A stretch of DNA of 10,459 nucleotides. It comes from Planctomycetaceae bacterium UBA4732 (GTDB lineage: Bacteria > Planctomycetota > Planctomycetia > Gemmatales > Gemmataceae). A program made the translations under genes and the position numbers. Within the stretch, counting starts at the first letter, position 1. Every line of letters starts with the position of its first letter. The stretch lies in the NCBI GenBank assembly GCA_002404095.1, contig DHJA01000166.1, positions 25,665 to 36,123 on the forward strand, written 5' to 3'. The notes beneath the pieces were generated by a model, which saw only the letters and a list, made by a program, of their open reading frames with translations, had not been told where the DNA came from and searched no databases. Below are positions 1 through 8,000 of this stretch, in pieces.

Positions 1-81
1 TTATCCCCGCCGGGACAAGCCCAGCGGCTCGCTACTTGGAACGCCTCAAAATCGGAAGACGCCCCTCTTCGCTTTGCGGCC

Positions 82-110
82 TTGACAAAAGTCGAAGCAT
101 TTCGTATCTG
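82..110 (+). promoter_or_regulatory. Candidate sigma70-type promoter
   Basis: TTGACA at 82-87 is a perfect -35 hexamer. It is followed by a 17-nt spacer and TATCTG at 105-110, which matches the TATAAT consensus at four of six positions. Transcription would begin near 117 and run toward the sigma factor gene, the next gene on this strand. The consensus -35 and ideal spacing make this the best promoter candidate I found, but use in vivo is inferred, and the distance to the start codon (about 420 nt) is long. Confidence 0.45.
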
Positions 111-182
111 CCCCCCCTCCACATTCAGCGAACGAGTTTACGCGCGGCCGGCGGAGGCGCCGTCGCGGTCGGCCGGCCAGGG

Positions 183-207
183 GAACGGCGTCCGTTCGGG
201 GGAACGG
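183..207 (+). promoter_or_regulatory. Mutually exclusive hairpins in the sigma factor leader
   Basis: The hexamer CCGTTC (192-197) is flanked by two copies of its reverse complement GAACGG, at 183-188 (loop CGT) and at 202-207 (loop GGGG). Only one of the two 6-bp stems can form at a time. This lies inside the predicted leader RNA. It could be a small RNA switch or a protein site, or simply chance in GC-rich DNA; no ligand-binding RNA family is recognised. Confidence 0.25.
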
Positions 208-389
208 GTGCGCCTGTCTTCGGCGCGGGAGTGTGGCGGTACGGCCGGCAGGGACGCGAAAGAATACGGTCGAATCGGATCGTTTTTCTTGGAGTTGCTT
301 TAACGCTGAGGCCGATAACACAGAACGCAATCGGCCTATGTTCAGGCCGCAACGGACGGGGGTTTGGCAGCGCAGGTTCGGTTCCTAAA

Positions 390-428
390 GGGGCTGCGGG
401 GATGGAGATTGGGGAATTGAGGATGGGG
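390..428 (+). other. Four-run G tract, possible G-quadruplex
   Basis: Four runs of GGGG occur at 390-393, 398-401, 411-414 and 425-428 on the sense strand, separated by 4, 9 and 10 nt. This fits a relaxed G-quadruplex pattern (the last two loops exceed the usual 7-nt limit). It lies 110-145 nt upstream of the sigma factor start and just before a pyrimidine-rich stretch, so folding would be in the leader RNA. Function is inference. Confidence 0.3.
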
Positions 429-535
429 CGAAAAGATAGGAATCGTCCGTCTTTTCCCTTCACCCTCCTTTGTCCGCCCTCCACCCTTAGCGGAAGGAAC
501 CCAGCCACAGCCTGCCTATCAGCAGGGAGGAGTCC

Positions 536-1312
536 ATGGCGACGCATCTGGACGTGGATGTCCCGCAACTATGGCGTGACTACAGGGCCAATCCCACCAT
601 TGAACAACGCAACCAGCTGCTCGAAAACTACTTGCCCTTGGTCAAATATAACGCGGAAAGGATTTGGGCGCGATTGCCGGACGGCGTTGATCTTGATGAC
701 CTCATAAGTTCCGGCGTGTTCGGCCTGCTCGACGCTATTCAGGCGTTCGACCTGGAGCGCGGCGTGAAGTTCGAGACGTACTGCGTACCGCGCATCCGCG
801 GCGCCATGTTGGACGAACTGCGGACAATGGACTGGGTGCCGCGACTCGTCCGCAGTAAATCCAGCAAGATGGAAGAGGCGCGCAAGTCGCTGGAAGCGTC
901 GCTGGGCCGGCCGCCGCGGCCGGATGAAATGTGCGAAAGACTTGGCGTGACGTTGGCCGAATTCAGCAAGATGGTCGGCGAGGCCACGGCCGTCAGCCAG
1001 GTCAGCCTTAATAAGAAGTGGTATGAAACCGACAGCTACAAGGACGTGCGCGAAATCGACATTCTGGAGGATAAAAAGGCGGAAGACCCGACGGCCCGCA
1101 TCCAGAACCGCGACCTAATGCGGCTGGTGACGCGCGGTCTGAACCGCAACGAACGGCTGATTGTCATCCTCTATTACTATGAGGATATGACGATGAAAGA
1201 GATCGGCGCCACACTCGACCTGAGCGAGTCGCGCGTCAGCCAGATGCACTCTAGCATCGTGTCGCGGTTGCAGGGGCAGCTAGCGCAACGTAGGCGAGAA
1301 TTCAGCGACTGA
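536..1312 (+). CDS. FliA/WhiG-family RNA polymerase sigma factor
   Basis: A 258-residue sigma factor of the sigma-28 group (FliA, flagellar; WhiG, sporulation in Streptomyces), which directs core RNA polymerase to a special promoter set. Region 2 spans about residues 27-98 (core binding and -10 recognition, with LDDLISSGVFGLLDAI and the aromatic KFETYCVPRIRGAMLDELR stretch). Region 3 spans about 100-165, including LGRPPRPDE. Region 4 spans about 192-252 with the -35-binding helix-turn-helix MKEIGATLDLSESRVSQMHS. Length matches the family (about 240-280). The start is firm: AGGGAGGAG at 524-532 precedes the ATG by a few bases. An intrinsic terminator follows 24 nt after the stop, so it looks monocistronic. 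No flagellar or anti-sigma gene is in the window, so its regulon cannot be read from context; motility is only one possibility. Confidence 0.93.
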   Translation: MATHLDVDVPQLWRDYRANPTIEQRNQLLENYLPLVKYNAERIWARLPDGVDLDDLISSGVFGLLDAIQAFDLERGVKFETYCVPRIRGAMLDELRTMDWVPRLVRSKSSKMEEARKSLEASLGRPPRPDEMCERLGVTLAEFSKMVGEATAVSQVSLNKKWYETDSYKDVREIDILEDKKAEDPTARIQNRDLMRLVTRGLNRNERLIVILYYYEDMTMKEIGATLDLSESRVSQMHSSIVSRLQGQLAQRRREFSD

Positions 1313-1336
1313 ACTGTTTCAACGAGTGCGAACCAG

Positions 1337-1376
1337 GGGGCTTCCCGGACGGTTTGGGAAGCCCCTTAGCTTTTTT
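1337..1376 (+). terminator. Rho-independent terminator of the sigma factor gene
   Basis: A perfect 10-bp stem pairs GGGGCTTCCC (1337-1346) with GGGAAGCCCC (1356-1365) around a 9-nt loop. It is followed by TTAGC and six T residues (1371-1376). The stem begins 24 nt after the sigma factor stop codon. The T tract lies on the plus-strand side, so termination is for rightward transcription. Confidence 0.88.
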
Positions 1377-1833
1377 GTTGTGCCGTGAAAAGCGACAAGT
1401 GCGCGGCGAGCCGTCGTGTTTATCCCGGCAGGCTGTACGGCGACGACGAGTCCATACTTTGCTGTCCGGTGGCCATACGGCGACAGTGATCGAAGTGCAA
1501 TTGCCATTCACGCTGATGTATGCGCCGGCACAAGTCCTCACAAGGCGACCTGCCGGCAGACGACACCTCACACAAATCGACAAACGCGAATGGTTCCCAG
1601 TCTGCGTCCGTCGCTAGAAATCGCGCCGACGAGGGAAACGCCTCACCGGTCAAGTCGCGGGCTACCGTCTATGAGTATGCGTAAATCCGATGAACGCCCG
1701 CGCGACAAAATCAATATGTGGAGTTGAAAAAGTCATTTTCGGGTCGATACCGCCGAGTAAGATTTGGCGAAACCTAACGGCGGACACTGTGCTGGTCAAG
1801 ACCGAACTACCGGACAAGCGAGCAGCGGCTTGG
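1377..1833. other. Intergenic region without a recognised gene
   Basis: This stretch of about 450 bp has several short overlapping open frames on both strands, none with a ribosome site, a family motif or a convincing composition. A short similar pair, GTACGGCGAC (1434-1443) and ATACGGCGAC (1474-1483), is the only repetition noticed. A weak promoter-like TTGAAA (1724-1729) has no good -10 partner. The real promoter of the downstream permease probably lies here or nearer its start but cannot be placed. Remnants of a decayed gene cannot be excluded. Confidence 0.5.
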
Positions 1834-2016
1834 GTGTACCTCTCGATTTTGGGCGCATGCGGCGCGACCGCCCCGCGCTCAAACGCGGGGCTACAAGCTG
1901 AAGGCCCGTGAACGGGGCTGGAAGCGTTGTCAGCCCCGTTCACGGGCCTTCAGCTTGTAGGACCGTGCTTTAGCACGGGCCGTCCTGCGGCCAGCTGCCA
2001 AAATCGAGAGGGACAC
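1834..2016. repeat. Compound inverted-repeat element (MITE-like or REP-like)
   Basis: The outer arms CCTCTCGATTTTGG (1839-1852) and CCAAAATCGAGAGG (1998-2011) are perfect 14-bp inverted repeats. They extend to about 18 of 19 pairs over 1834-2016 after one mismatch. Between them are, in order, a 7-bp hairpin (CCCCGCG/CGCGGGG, 1871-1890), a perfect 30-bp inverted repeat (1891-1960), and a 7-bp hairpin (CCGTGCT/AGCACGG, 1963-1978). No coding capacity is visible. GCGGCTTGGG (1825-1834) and GCGGCTCGGG (2020-2029) lie near the two ends and match at nine of ten positions, which could be a decayed target duplication or chance. The nested symmetry suggests a dispersed non-autonomous element or a strong RNA structure; copy number elsewhere is unknown. 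Confidence 0.65.
1891..1960. repeat. Perfect 30-bp inverted repeat with 10-nt loop
   Basis: Bases 1891-1920 are the exact reverse complement of 1931-1960, with a 10-nt spacer (GAAGCGTTGT) between. The arm begins CTACAAGCTGAAGG and ends in ACGGGGCTG. Transcribed, it would form a 30-bp hairpin on either strand. There is no T tract on either side, so it is not a typical intrinsic terminator. It sits about 100 bp upstream of the permease start and forms the core of the larger compound element. Confidence 0.9.
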
Positions 2017-2059
2017 TCCGCGGCTCGGGCCGTTGCGGCGCCTGTGACTCTACCGTAGC

Positions 2060-3997
2060 ATGGTAAGGCGGATGGATTTTCTCTCCGCCGTATCGGCGCC
2101 GAGGTCGCGGACGATGGTCGGCTCTGTTTTTCGACAGGAAATGCTGCTCGGCGGCCGGCGCAGCCGCCTCTACGCGCTGCGCTGGACCTATGTTGGTTGG
2201 CTCATTATACAGATATTCGTTCTCTGGGTATCTTATATGATCCTGGAGATGCAGCACTCCATTGCCATCCGCGGATCCGGCCAGTCGTCAGCCATGAACC
2301 CCTCTTCCGCTCCGGCCGTCGTGGGCGGCTGGTTCGCCTCGGCGTTTATCTTTCAGCAGATGATCCTTCTGCTGATGGCCACGCCCGCTTTCGTGGCCGG
2401 GGCCATAACCGATGAAAAGCGCCGCGGTACACTGCAATATCTGCTCACCACAAGCCTTGACACTCGGCACATCATCCTCGGCAAGATGTTCGGCCGCGTC
2501 GCCCAAGTGGGCTTACTTACGCTCGCGGGCCTGCCGTTGTTCGCCCTCATGGCCGGCTTCGGCGGCGTCGAACCGGGCACGCTTCTTATCGCCGTCGCGG
2601 TCCTCCTGGCGCCGATGTTCGCCCTCAGCGCCGCCACGATCCTCGCGTCCGTCCTCTGCCGCCAAACGCGCGACGCTGTCTTGTTATTGTACATTCTCGG
2701 GCTGGTGGGTTGGCTGGTGGTCGCCCTCATCGGCGGGCCGCTGCAATACCTCGATCCGATGTACGCCCTCGACCCCGCGTGGGCGCCGTGGCCTAACATC
2801 GACTGGCCGGAGTTGGCAGTCCGCCTGTCGGTCGAAGTCGGCGTCTGGGGTTTGCTCGGCTGCGTCTGCCTGGCCGTGGCCGTCTGGCAACTGCGCCCTG
2901 TCTACGTCCGCGAGTCGGAAAGTCCCGTAATCAAGCCAATGTGGTACCACGGTGAGCGCGTACCGATCGGCGACGACCCCGTGCGCTGGCGCGAACGGTA
3001 CGTCGAACGGTTGATGCCGGCCACATTTAAGGCGTTCCTCACTCCGCTTTTGCTTCTCCCTTACGGCTTGGTCTACCTCGTCACGTCGAAATCCTCTTCC
3101 GGCCGGGCACAACGGTTATCATTGTGGCCGGGCGTAGTGCTAACGGTGCTGCTCACGACGACTTCCTCGCTGTTCATTTTATGGGCGTGCCTGCCGCCGA
3201 CCGCGACGCTGCCGGGCGTGATACAAGCCATAACCCGCCTCGACCTGAGCCGGCTGCGCTCGATGACGCCGGAGGGCGCCGAGGGTTATTTCCTCCTCCA
3301 AGGGCTGGCGGTGATGTTGCTCGGCAGCTTCCTCGTCGGCATTCGCTGTTCCGGCGCGATCACCGGCGAACGCGAGCGGCAGACATGGGAGGCCGTACTG
3401 CTCACGCCGATGAGCGCGAAGCAACTCGTTACCGGCAAGTTATGGGGAGTTATGGGAGCGTGTTATTGGTATTTGCTGGCCTACGCGGTGCCGGCCGTGT
3501 TGTTGTCGGCGTTGGGCGGCGTCGGCTGCCTGGGCTGGACGGCGTTGTTGCTGGCGGTGACGGTGTTGGCGATGTATTACATGGGAGCGGTGGGCATTTG
3601 GTGTTCGGCCCGGTCGAAAACGTCGTGGCGGAGTTTACTCGCCACAATGGGGATGGGTTATCTATTTGGTCTCGCCTTATATCTATTGGACGCCCTCCCC
3701 GTTTCCATCTTAACGGCCATCGTCAACCTGAGCCTGTACCTCATCGACAGGTCGGCCGGGACGCACCTGTACAACGCGGCGAACGCGAGCGGCGTGGCCA
3801 GCTTCTTCGGTTCCACGACGTTCACGGCGTTGTCGTGCATCGGCCTGGCTCTGATCTTCCTTTTTCTCTCGCGGTTGTTCCTTGGCCGGGCGCAGCGCTG
3901 GATCGCCGACCGCGAACGCACACGCCATTGGCACGAGGAACCCGTCTACCGTCGCGCGCGGCGGGCGGGCGGTTATCAACCGCGGTATTATCCGTGA
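2060..3997 (+). CDS. ABC-2 type membrane permease with two homologous halves
   Basis: A 645-residue integral membrane protein with about 12-14 hydrophobic segments by eye (for example near residues 43-63, 91-113, 146-166, 206-226, 255-277, 324-342, 356-377, 411-429, 466-486, 489-514 and 583-608). Each half carries the cytoplasmic motif typical of ABC-2 exporter permeases: GAITDEKRRGTLQYLLTT at 114-131 and GAITGERERQTWEAVLLT at 432-449, 9 of 18 identical. A soluble loop around 280-320 holds DDPVRWRERYVE. The family exports or moves substrates across the inner membrane using an ATPase subunit; none is encoded nearby, so substrate and partner are unknown. The start is uncertain: ATG 2060 gives the longest frame but has no ribosome site, while ATG 2114 (residue 19) has GAGG nine bases upstream. 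The gene converges on the MoxR gene with 3 bp between stops. Confidence 0.88.
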   Translation: MVRRMDFLSAVSAPRSRTMVGSVFRQEMLLGGRRSRLYALRWTYVGWLIIQIFVLWVSYMILEMQHSIAIRGSGQSSAMNPSSAPAVVGGWFASAFIFQQMILLLMATPAFVAGAITDEKRRGTLQYLLTTSLDTRHIILGKMFGRVAQVGLLTLAGLPLFALMAGFGGVEPGTLLIAVAVLLAPMFALSAATILASVLCRQTRDAVLLLYILGLVGWLVVALIGGPLQYLDPMYALDPAWAPWPNIDWPELAVRLSVEVGVWGLLGCVCLAVAVWQLRPVYVRESESPVIKPMWYHGERVPIGDDPVRWRERYVERLMPATFKAFLTPLLLLPYGLVYLVTSKSSSGRAQRLSLWPGVVLTVLLTTTSSLFILWACLPPTATLPGVIQAITRLDLSRLRSMTPEGAEGYFLLQGLAVMLLGSFLVGIRCSGAITGERERQTWEAVLLTPMSAKQLVTGKLWGVMGACYWYLLAYAVPAVLLSALGGVGCLGWTALLLAVTVLAMYYMGAVGIWCSARSKTSWRSLLATMGMGYLFGLALYLLDALPVSILTAIVNLSLYLIDRSAGTHLYNAANASGVASFFGSTTFTALSCIGLALIFLFLSRLFLGRAQRWIADRERTRHWHEEPVYRRARRAGGYQPRYYP

Positions 3998-4000
3998 AGG

Positions 4001-5026
4001 TCACACCAACCCCAGCAATTGCGGTACTTTTTCGCGTAACAGTTCAATCTCGCGGTGCGTCTCGCCCAGATAGGCCAGTAAGCGCAAGTCGTCGCGCGTC
4101 ACCGTGCCGCCGGTTAGCAGCCAGGCGCGCACGCGAAACAGCTTGTAAAGTTTCACCAATTTGCGGTCGCTGATGAAGACTTTGTGTTCGCGCACCAACA
4201 CCTTAATCAGTCGCCGGAACTCGTCGAATACCTCGGCCGGAAAGAACAGCTCACGATCGTTCTGCTCGTCGCCGCGGCCTGCACGGTGACGACGGGCGAA
4301 AGTGTGGGTTAAGTAGCGATTGGCCTTGAGTACGTCCTCCAGAGTGCAATGACCCTCCACCCAGGGTTTCTGATTAAGCGTCCGGTACACTTCGGATTGC
4401 AAACCGCTGTCGATCAGCTCGGTGAAGTGGTGATCCTGTACCGACCGGCTCTCGATTTTCAGACAAAAGCGATCCTTGAGGGCCGCTAACTCGGCCTGTT
4501 CCGGCACCTCATTGGTGGCGGCGAACAGGACGCGCAGGCGCACCGGCTGCGGCTTGCCGTCCTGATAAAATTTGCGCTCGTTGATGATGGTAAGGAGGAT
4601 ATTAAGGATGGCTGAATTGGACTTAAAGATTTCATCCAGGAAGCCAAGGCGCGCGGTCGGCAGCTTGCCCTGTTCACGGCGGACGTACCGGCCTTCGCGC
4701 AGCTGGCTAATGTCGATTGGCCCGATGATTTCCGACGGTTCCGTGAACCGCGTTAGCATGTACTCGAAATAGTCGTCTTCGCCGAGGCCGAGCGCGTCTT
4801 TGAACTTGAGGACGAGGTCGGATTTGGCTGTGCCCGGCGGCCCCACGAGCAGCAGCGGCTCCTGAGCGATCGCGGCGACGACCATGAGGTCAATGAGTTC
4901 CTGCTTATCGACGAAAAAACGGCCGAGCGATTTACGGAAATGGTTGAGCCGGCCGCGCAAATCCTCGGCTTCGACTTGGAGGTCGGCGAAGGGCCATTCT
5001 TCGTTGGCGGCGATGGATGCGGACAT
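4001..5026 (-). CDS. MoxR/RavA-type AAA+ ATPase
   Basis: A 341-residue AAA+ ATPase of the MoxR branch, closest in motifs to RavA. Visible elements: Walker A GPPGTAKS (62-69), the MoxR signature RFTEPSEIIGPID (93-105), Walker B FLDE (129-132) followed by IFKSNSAILNILLTIINERK, sensor 1 Asn172 in AATNE, a probable arginine finger Arg186 in KDRF, and a sensor 2 segment starting ISDRKL (285-290). All key residues are present, so it should bind and hydrolyse ATP. MoxR proteins act as cytoplasmic chaperone-like remodelers. E. coli RavA (about 500 residues) has an extra C-terminal part that is absent here. The start ATG has AAGGA ten bases upstream. It lies 24 bp after the stop of the 1160-residue gene, which argues for co-transcription and a shared function. 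The usual vWA partner gene is absent. Confidence 0.93.
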   Translation of the reverse strand: MSASIAANEEWPFADLQVEAEDLRGRLNHFRKSLGRFFVDKQELIDLMVVAAIAQEPLLLVGPPGTAKSDLVLKFKDALGLGEDDYFEYMLTRFTEPSEIIGPIDISQLREGRYVRREQGKLPTARLGFLDEIFKSNSAILNILLTIINERKFYQDGKPQPVRLRVLFAATNEVPEQAELAALKDRFCLKIESRSVQDHHFTELIDSGLQSEVYRTLNQKPWVEGHCTLEDVLKANRYLTHTFARRHRAGRGDEQNDRELFFPAEVFDEFRRLIKVLVREHKVFISDRKLVKLYKLFRVRAWLLTGGTVTRDDLRLLAYLGETHREIELLREKVPQLLGLV

Positions 5027-5050
5027 AAGAGATCGTTCCTTGCCAGTTTG

Positions 5051-8000
5051 TCATTGCGCCTGTGCGGTGAGAGTGCGGTAGTCCTTATGGATGCGTCGGC
5101 GCACCAGATATTCGTCGTCGTCGAGCCAGCGGCGCGCGGCGGGGCCGGCCGTGAAATCATCGCTGACCACGGCCAACACAAGCGCCTCGATCAGCCGTAG
5201 TTGCGATTGGCTGTAATAATTATTCGTCCAGAAACTGTCGCGGACGTTTTCCACCCGTTCAAAGACCTCTTGTAACCGTTTCTGGGCCATTTCCGGCGCG
5301 GCCTGACTTGCCGCGGCTACATAAGCGCAGGCCAACGCCGACTGATCTTTCCCCGGAAGTTCGTTGGCGAACAGCACGGATCGGGCCGCCTGCAACACAG
5401 GTTCGGCCTTATGGTCTTGGCCGAAATGAAGCCATCCGGCCGCGACGTACAGCAGGGAACGTAAGGCGCTTCCGCGCGCGTCACGCAACACCTCGGCGTT
5501 GTTTACATCCTGACCACGAAGTACGGCGTCGGCCGTCTGTTGCAGTAACTGGTTCACCTCGTCGCGCATCCCGAGCTTACGCAGGCCGCGGAAGCACTGA
5601 TTGGTCACGGCGTCCAGAGTGGCCAGTTCCGGGGCGTCTTGCTGCGCTTGCAACAAGGCGCGGAAGCGCGTTACCAGCGGAAGAATATGTTCGGCGCTGT
5701 CGAAGTGCGCGGCCACAAACAGGGATTTCTCAAGCAGGGGTACGACCTGATCGAGAAGGAGATTGGGGTCGGAAGTCCCGGCCTGCGCGTCGTACAACGC
5801 CACAGCCTCATCCAGCATGGCGCGGCCAAACTCTTCACCTATGCGCGGCGCCAAGTCCAGGCCGGCGCGCACCACGCGGTTGCGATCCTTTTTGCCGCGA
5901 TCCCCCTTGGGAACTCCTTTAAGTAGACGTTGTACACGGTCCACCGCTTCCGCCTTGTCCGGCACGTCGGGCAGGGTCGCCAGGGTCACGTCGAGCGGGC
6001 TGGCGATGGCGGTTAGGTGCCGGTACGGATCGACCTTTTGGTCCGGCTCGAATACGCGCGACAATTCGCGCACCCGCTCTACCATATAGGCGTAGTCGGG
6101 GGCCTGCGGATTGTGTTCTTTTTGGGCCTTGCGATCGGCTCGCAGTTTTTCCAGGTCGTCCAGCATCTGCGACGGCAGGGGGCCGCCGGACGTTTTGCCG
6201 TCGAGCGCTTGCTGGATGCGATAAATAAAGCCTTGGAGAAGCATGAAATGGGCCACGTCCTCTTCGCCAAGGACGCGAGAGGCGCGGTCCCGCAATTGCA
6301 AGCAGGCGTCGCGCTCTCCCAGGCGAGCCAAGCCATAAGCAAACAAGAGATCGCTATATTCGCGGGTGCGCGGCGTACAGGCTTGGGTAGTCCACTCAGG
6401 CCCCTGTTTGCCGATCCACTCCCGCGCTTTCTGCGTCATTCGGGACAGCCATTGGCCTAGACCGTGAGATCGTTGGCCGGTCGTCCGTCCGGCAAAGCGC
6501 AGGAAGGCCGGCAAGTCCTGTTCGGGACGTAAACCCTCGTAGAACAATCGCCCTAGCAGCCGGTCGCGCGCCCGAGCGAGCGCTAATACGTCGCCGCGTG
6601 ACAGATGCGACCATGCCAACCACGCCGCCCGTACCGGCAGCAGGTTTTCATACGCTTCAAGAAAGCGATGCAAAACATTAAGGCGATTGTGGATCGCCTG
6701 GGGCGGCTTTTGGCGGCGCAACGCCCAGACGACATAAGCGGCGAGACCGCGAACGTCGGCGGCGGCCGGCTCCGCTAGGGTCAACAGTTTCTCCAGGTCG
6801 TCGGAGTCAATGTCGCGGCCCGTATCGGTCGCCGTCGAAAGGCGCGAGGCCCAGGAACGGTTGCTCCAACCACGTTCGGGCCGCACAGGGACAACGGCAG
6901 CCTCGGCGCAAAACCATTGCCAAGCCCATTCCTCGGTGACGTTTTCCCCGCCCCATAAAGCATGGAGCCAGCAGATTGCGGCTTCTTCGGGGGCGCCAAC
7001 CGCGCCGTTAAGATTGGCCAGTCGGGGCCATATCGCCTGCCGCTCCGGCGCGTCCAGCCTTCCCTCAAGTGCTATGAACTGTTGCTCCAGTTCGAGTAAC
7101 TGGCGGTGCAGCACATCCGGTACGGCCTTTTCTACCCTAAACGACTCCGTAATTTCTTCTTTCTCGACTTTCGGGCCGCATGAATTGTCCACATATTCGA
7201 TCGTGAGGATTGCCGGCGTTTCCGCCGCGTCCTTGGCCTCGCCGCCTTTCTTCCTGCCGGTTCGCGCTCGTTCCGTCGGCGGCTTCTTCGGCTTCGCCGG
7301 AACGTCTTCCTGGCAGACGAACGCCTCAAAGTCGAATTGGCTGGCCTGTACCCACGCCTGCAACGCCTGCTGCTCGTGATCCAAAACGTAATCGACCCAA
7401 TCCATCAGCGGTCGAAAAACGTCTTCCGGCAGCATCTCCGGCCGGAACGCGCCGCCGCCGCCAAGCGGCGCCAGCCAAAATATCTTGGCCGGATCGTCGG
7501 CCAACAGTTTCCGCACCATGTCGCGCCGCAACGGCGGGTGCAAACCCATGCCGGCCGGCAAAAATAGATTTGGCATCTTCAGATACGATTTGTACGCTTC
7601 TCCCTTCAATGTCAACTCCGGCGGCGGCAGCCGCGAAGGTCGGACGCGCAGGACGATGGCCATCTCATTGCCGTTGTCACCGACGGCGAAAGCCATTCGG
7701 TGCAGCATCGAGTCGTCGGCGTTCTGCACGAAGCGGTTCAACTCCGCCACGGGATCGTCGCGCAGCACCCATAGTTCCGCCCCATCGGTCGATCCGGCGG
7801 GCCTCAGTGATAGCGGCGCCCTCACCTTGCCCTCTAGCGTTCCCTCTTGCCATTCCAACGGGCCGTCAGGCAGCAAAAACTCTATCACCTCGTAGACGTC
7901 GCGAAACGGTTCGTCGGCGATCCATGTCCATTTGTGCGGCGACGCCACGAGCAGCAGCTTACCTGAAGGCGGTTTGAGATAGTCGGCCAGCGGATGCACC

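Larger units (their letters stand above)
1..535. other. Gene-free leader region upstream of the sigma factor gene
   Basis: I see no convincing gene in this stretch. Open frames exist on both strands, but their products are rich in Arg, Pro and Gly with no recognisable motif, and they overlap each other or run into the sigma factor gene in the wrong frame, as expected from GC-rich non-coding DNA. What the region does hold is a promoter-like element (82-110), hairpin sequences near 183-207 and 332-349, a G-rich segment (390-428) and a pyrimidine-rich tract (about 446-488). If the promoter is the one used, the sigma factor mRNA has a leader of roughly 420 nt. The start of the window may also include the tail of an unseen upstream transcript. 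Confidence 0.55.

Noticed and set aside
125..568. Open frame of 147 codons on the minus strand
   Set aside because: Arg/Pro-rich product with no motif, overlapping the sigma factor start and its ribosome site; typical of antisense GC-rich DNA.
36..707. Open frame of 223 codons on the plus strand
   Set aside because: It overlaps the first 170 bases of the sigma factor gene in another frame, its product is rich in Arg, Gly and Pro with no motif, and it has no ribosome site.
1724..1752. TTGAAA as a -35 box for the permease
   Set aside because: No acceptable -10 hexamer at 16-18 nt spacing; best is GATACC, three of six.
1825..2029. GCGGCTTGGG/GCGGCTCGGG as a true target-site duplication
   Set aside because: One mismatch and a 3-bp gap between the right arm and its copy; the words are GC-rich and could arise by chance, so it is noted only as a hint.
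3969..3983. GCGGTT-ATC-AACCGC hairpin near the permease end as terminator
   Set aside because: Only 6 bp, inside the coding sequence and without a T tract.
3124..4173. Open frame of 349 codons on the plus strand
   Set aside because: It lies in another frame of the permease gene and runs antisense into the MoxR gene; both of those have clear family motifs, while this product is Arg-rich and motif-free.
7210..7977. Open frame of 255 codons on the plus strand, antisense to the large gene
   Set aside because: Low-complexity Arg/Pro/Ser product; the opposite strand has a continuous frame of more than 1100 codons with ordinary protein composition.
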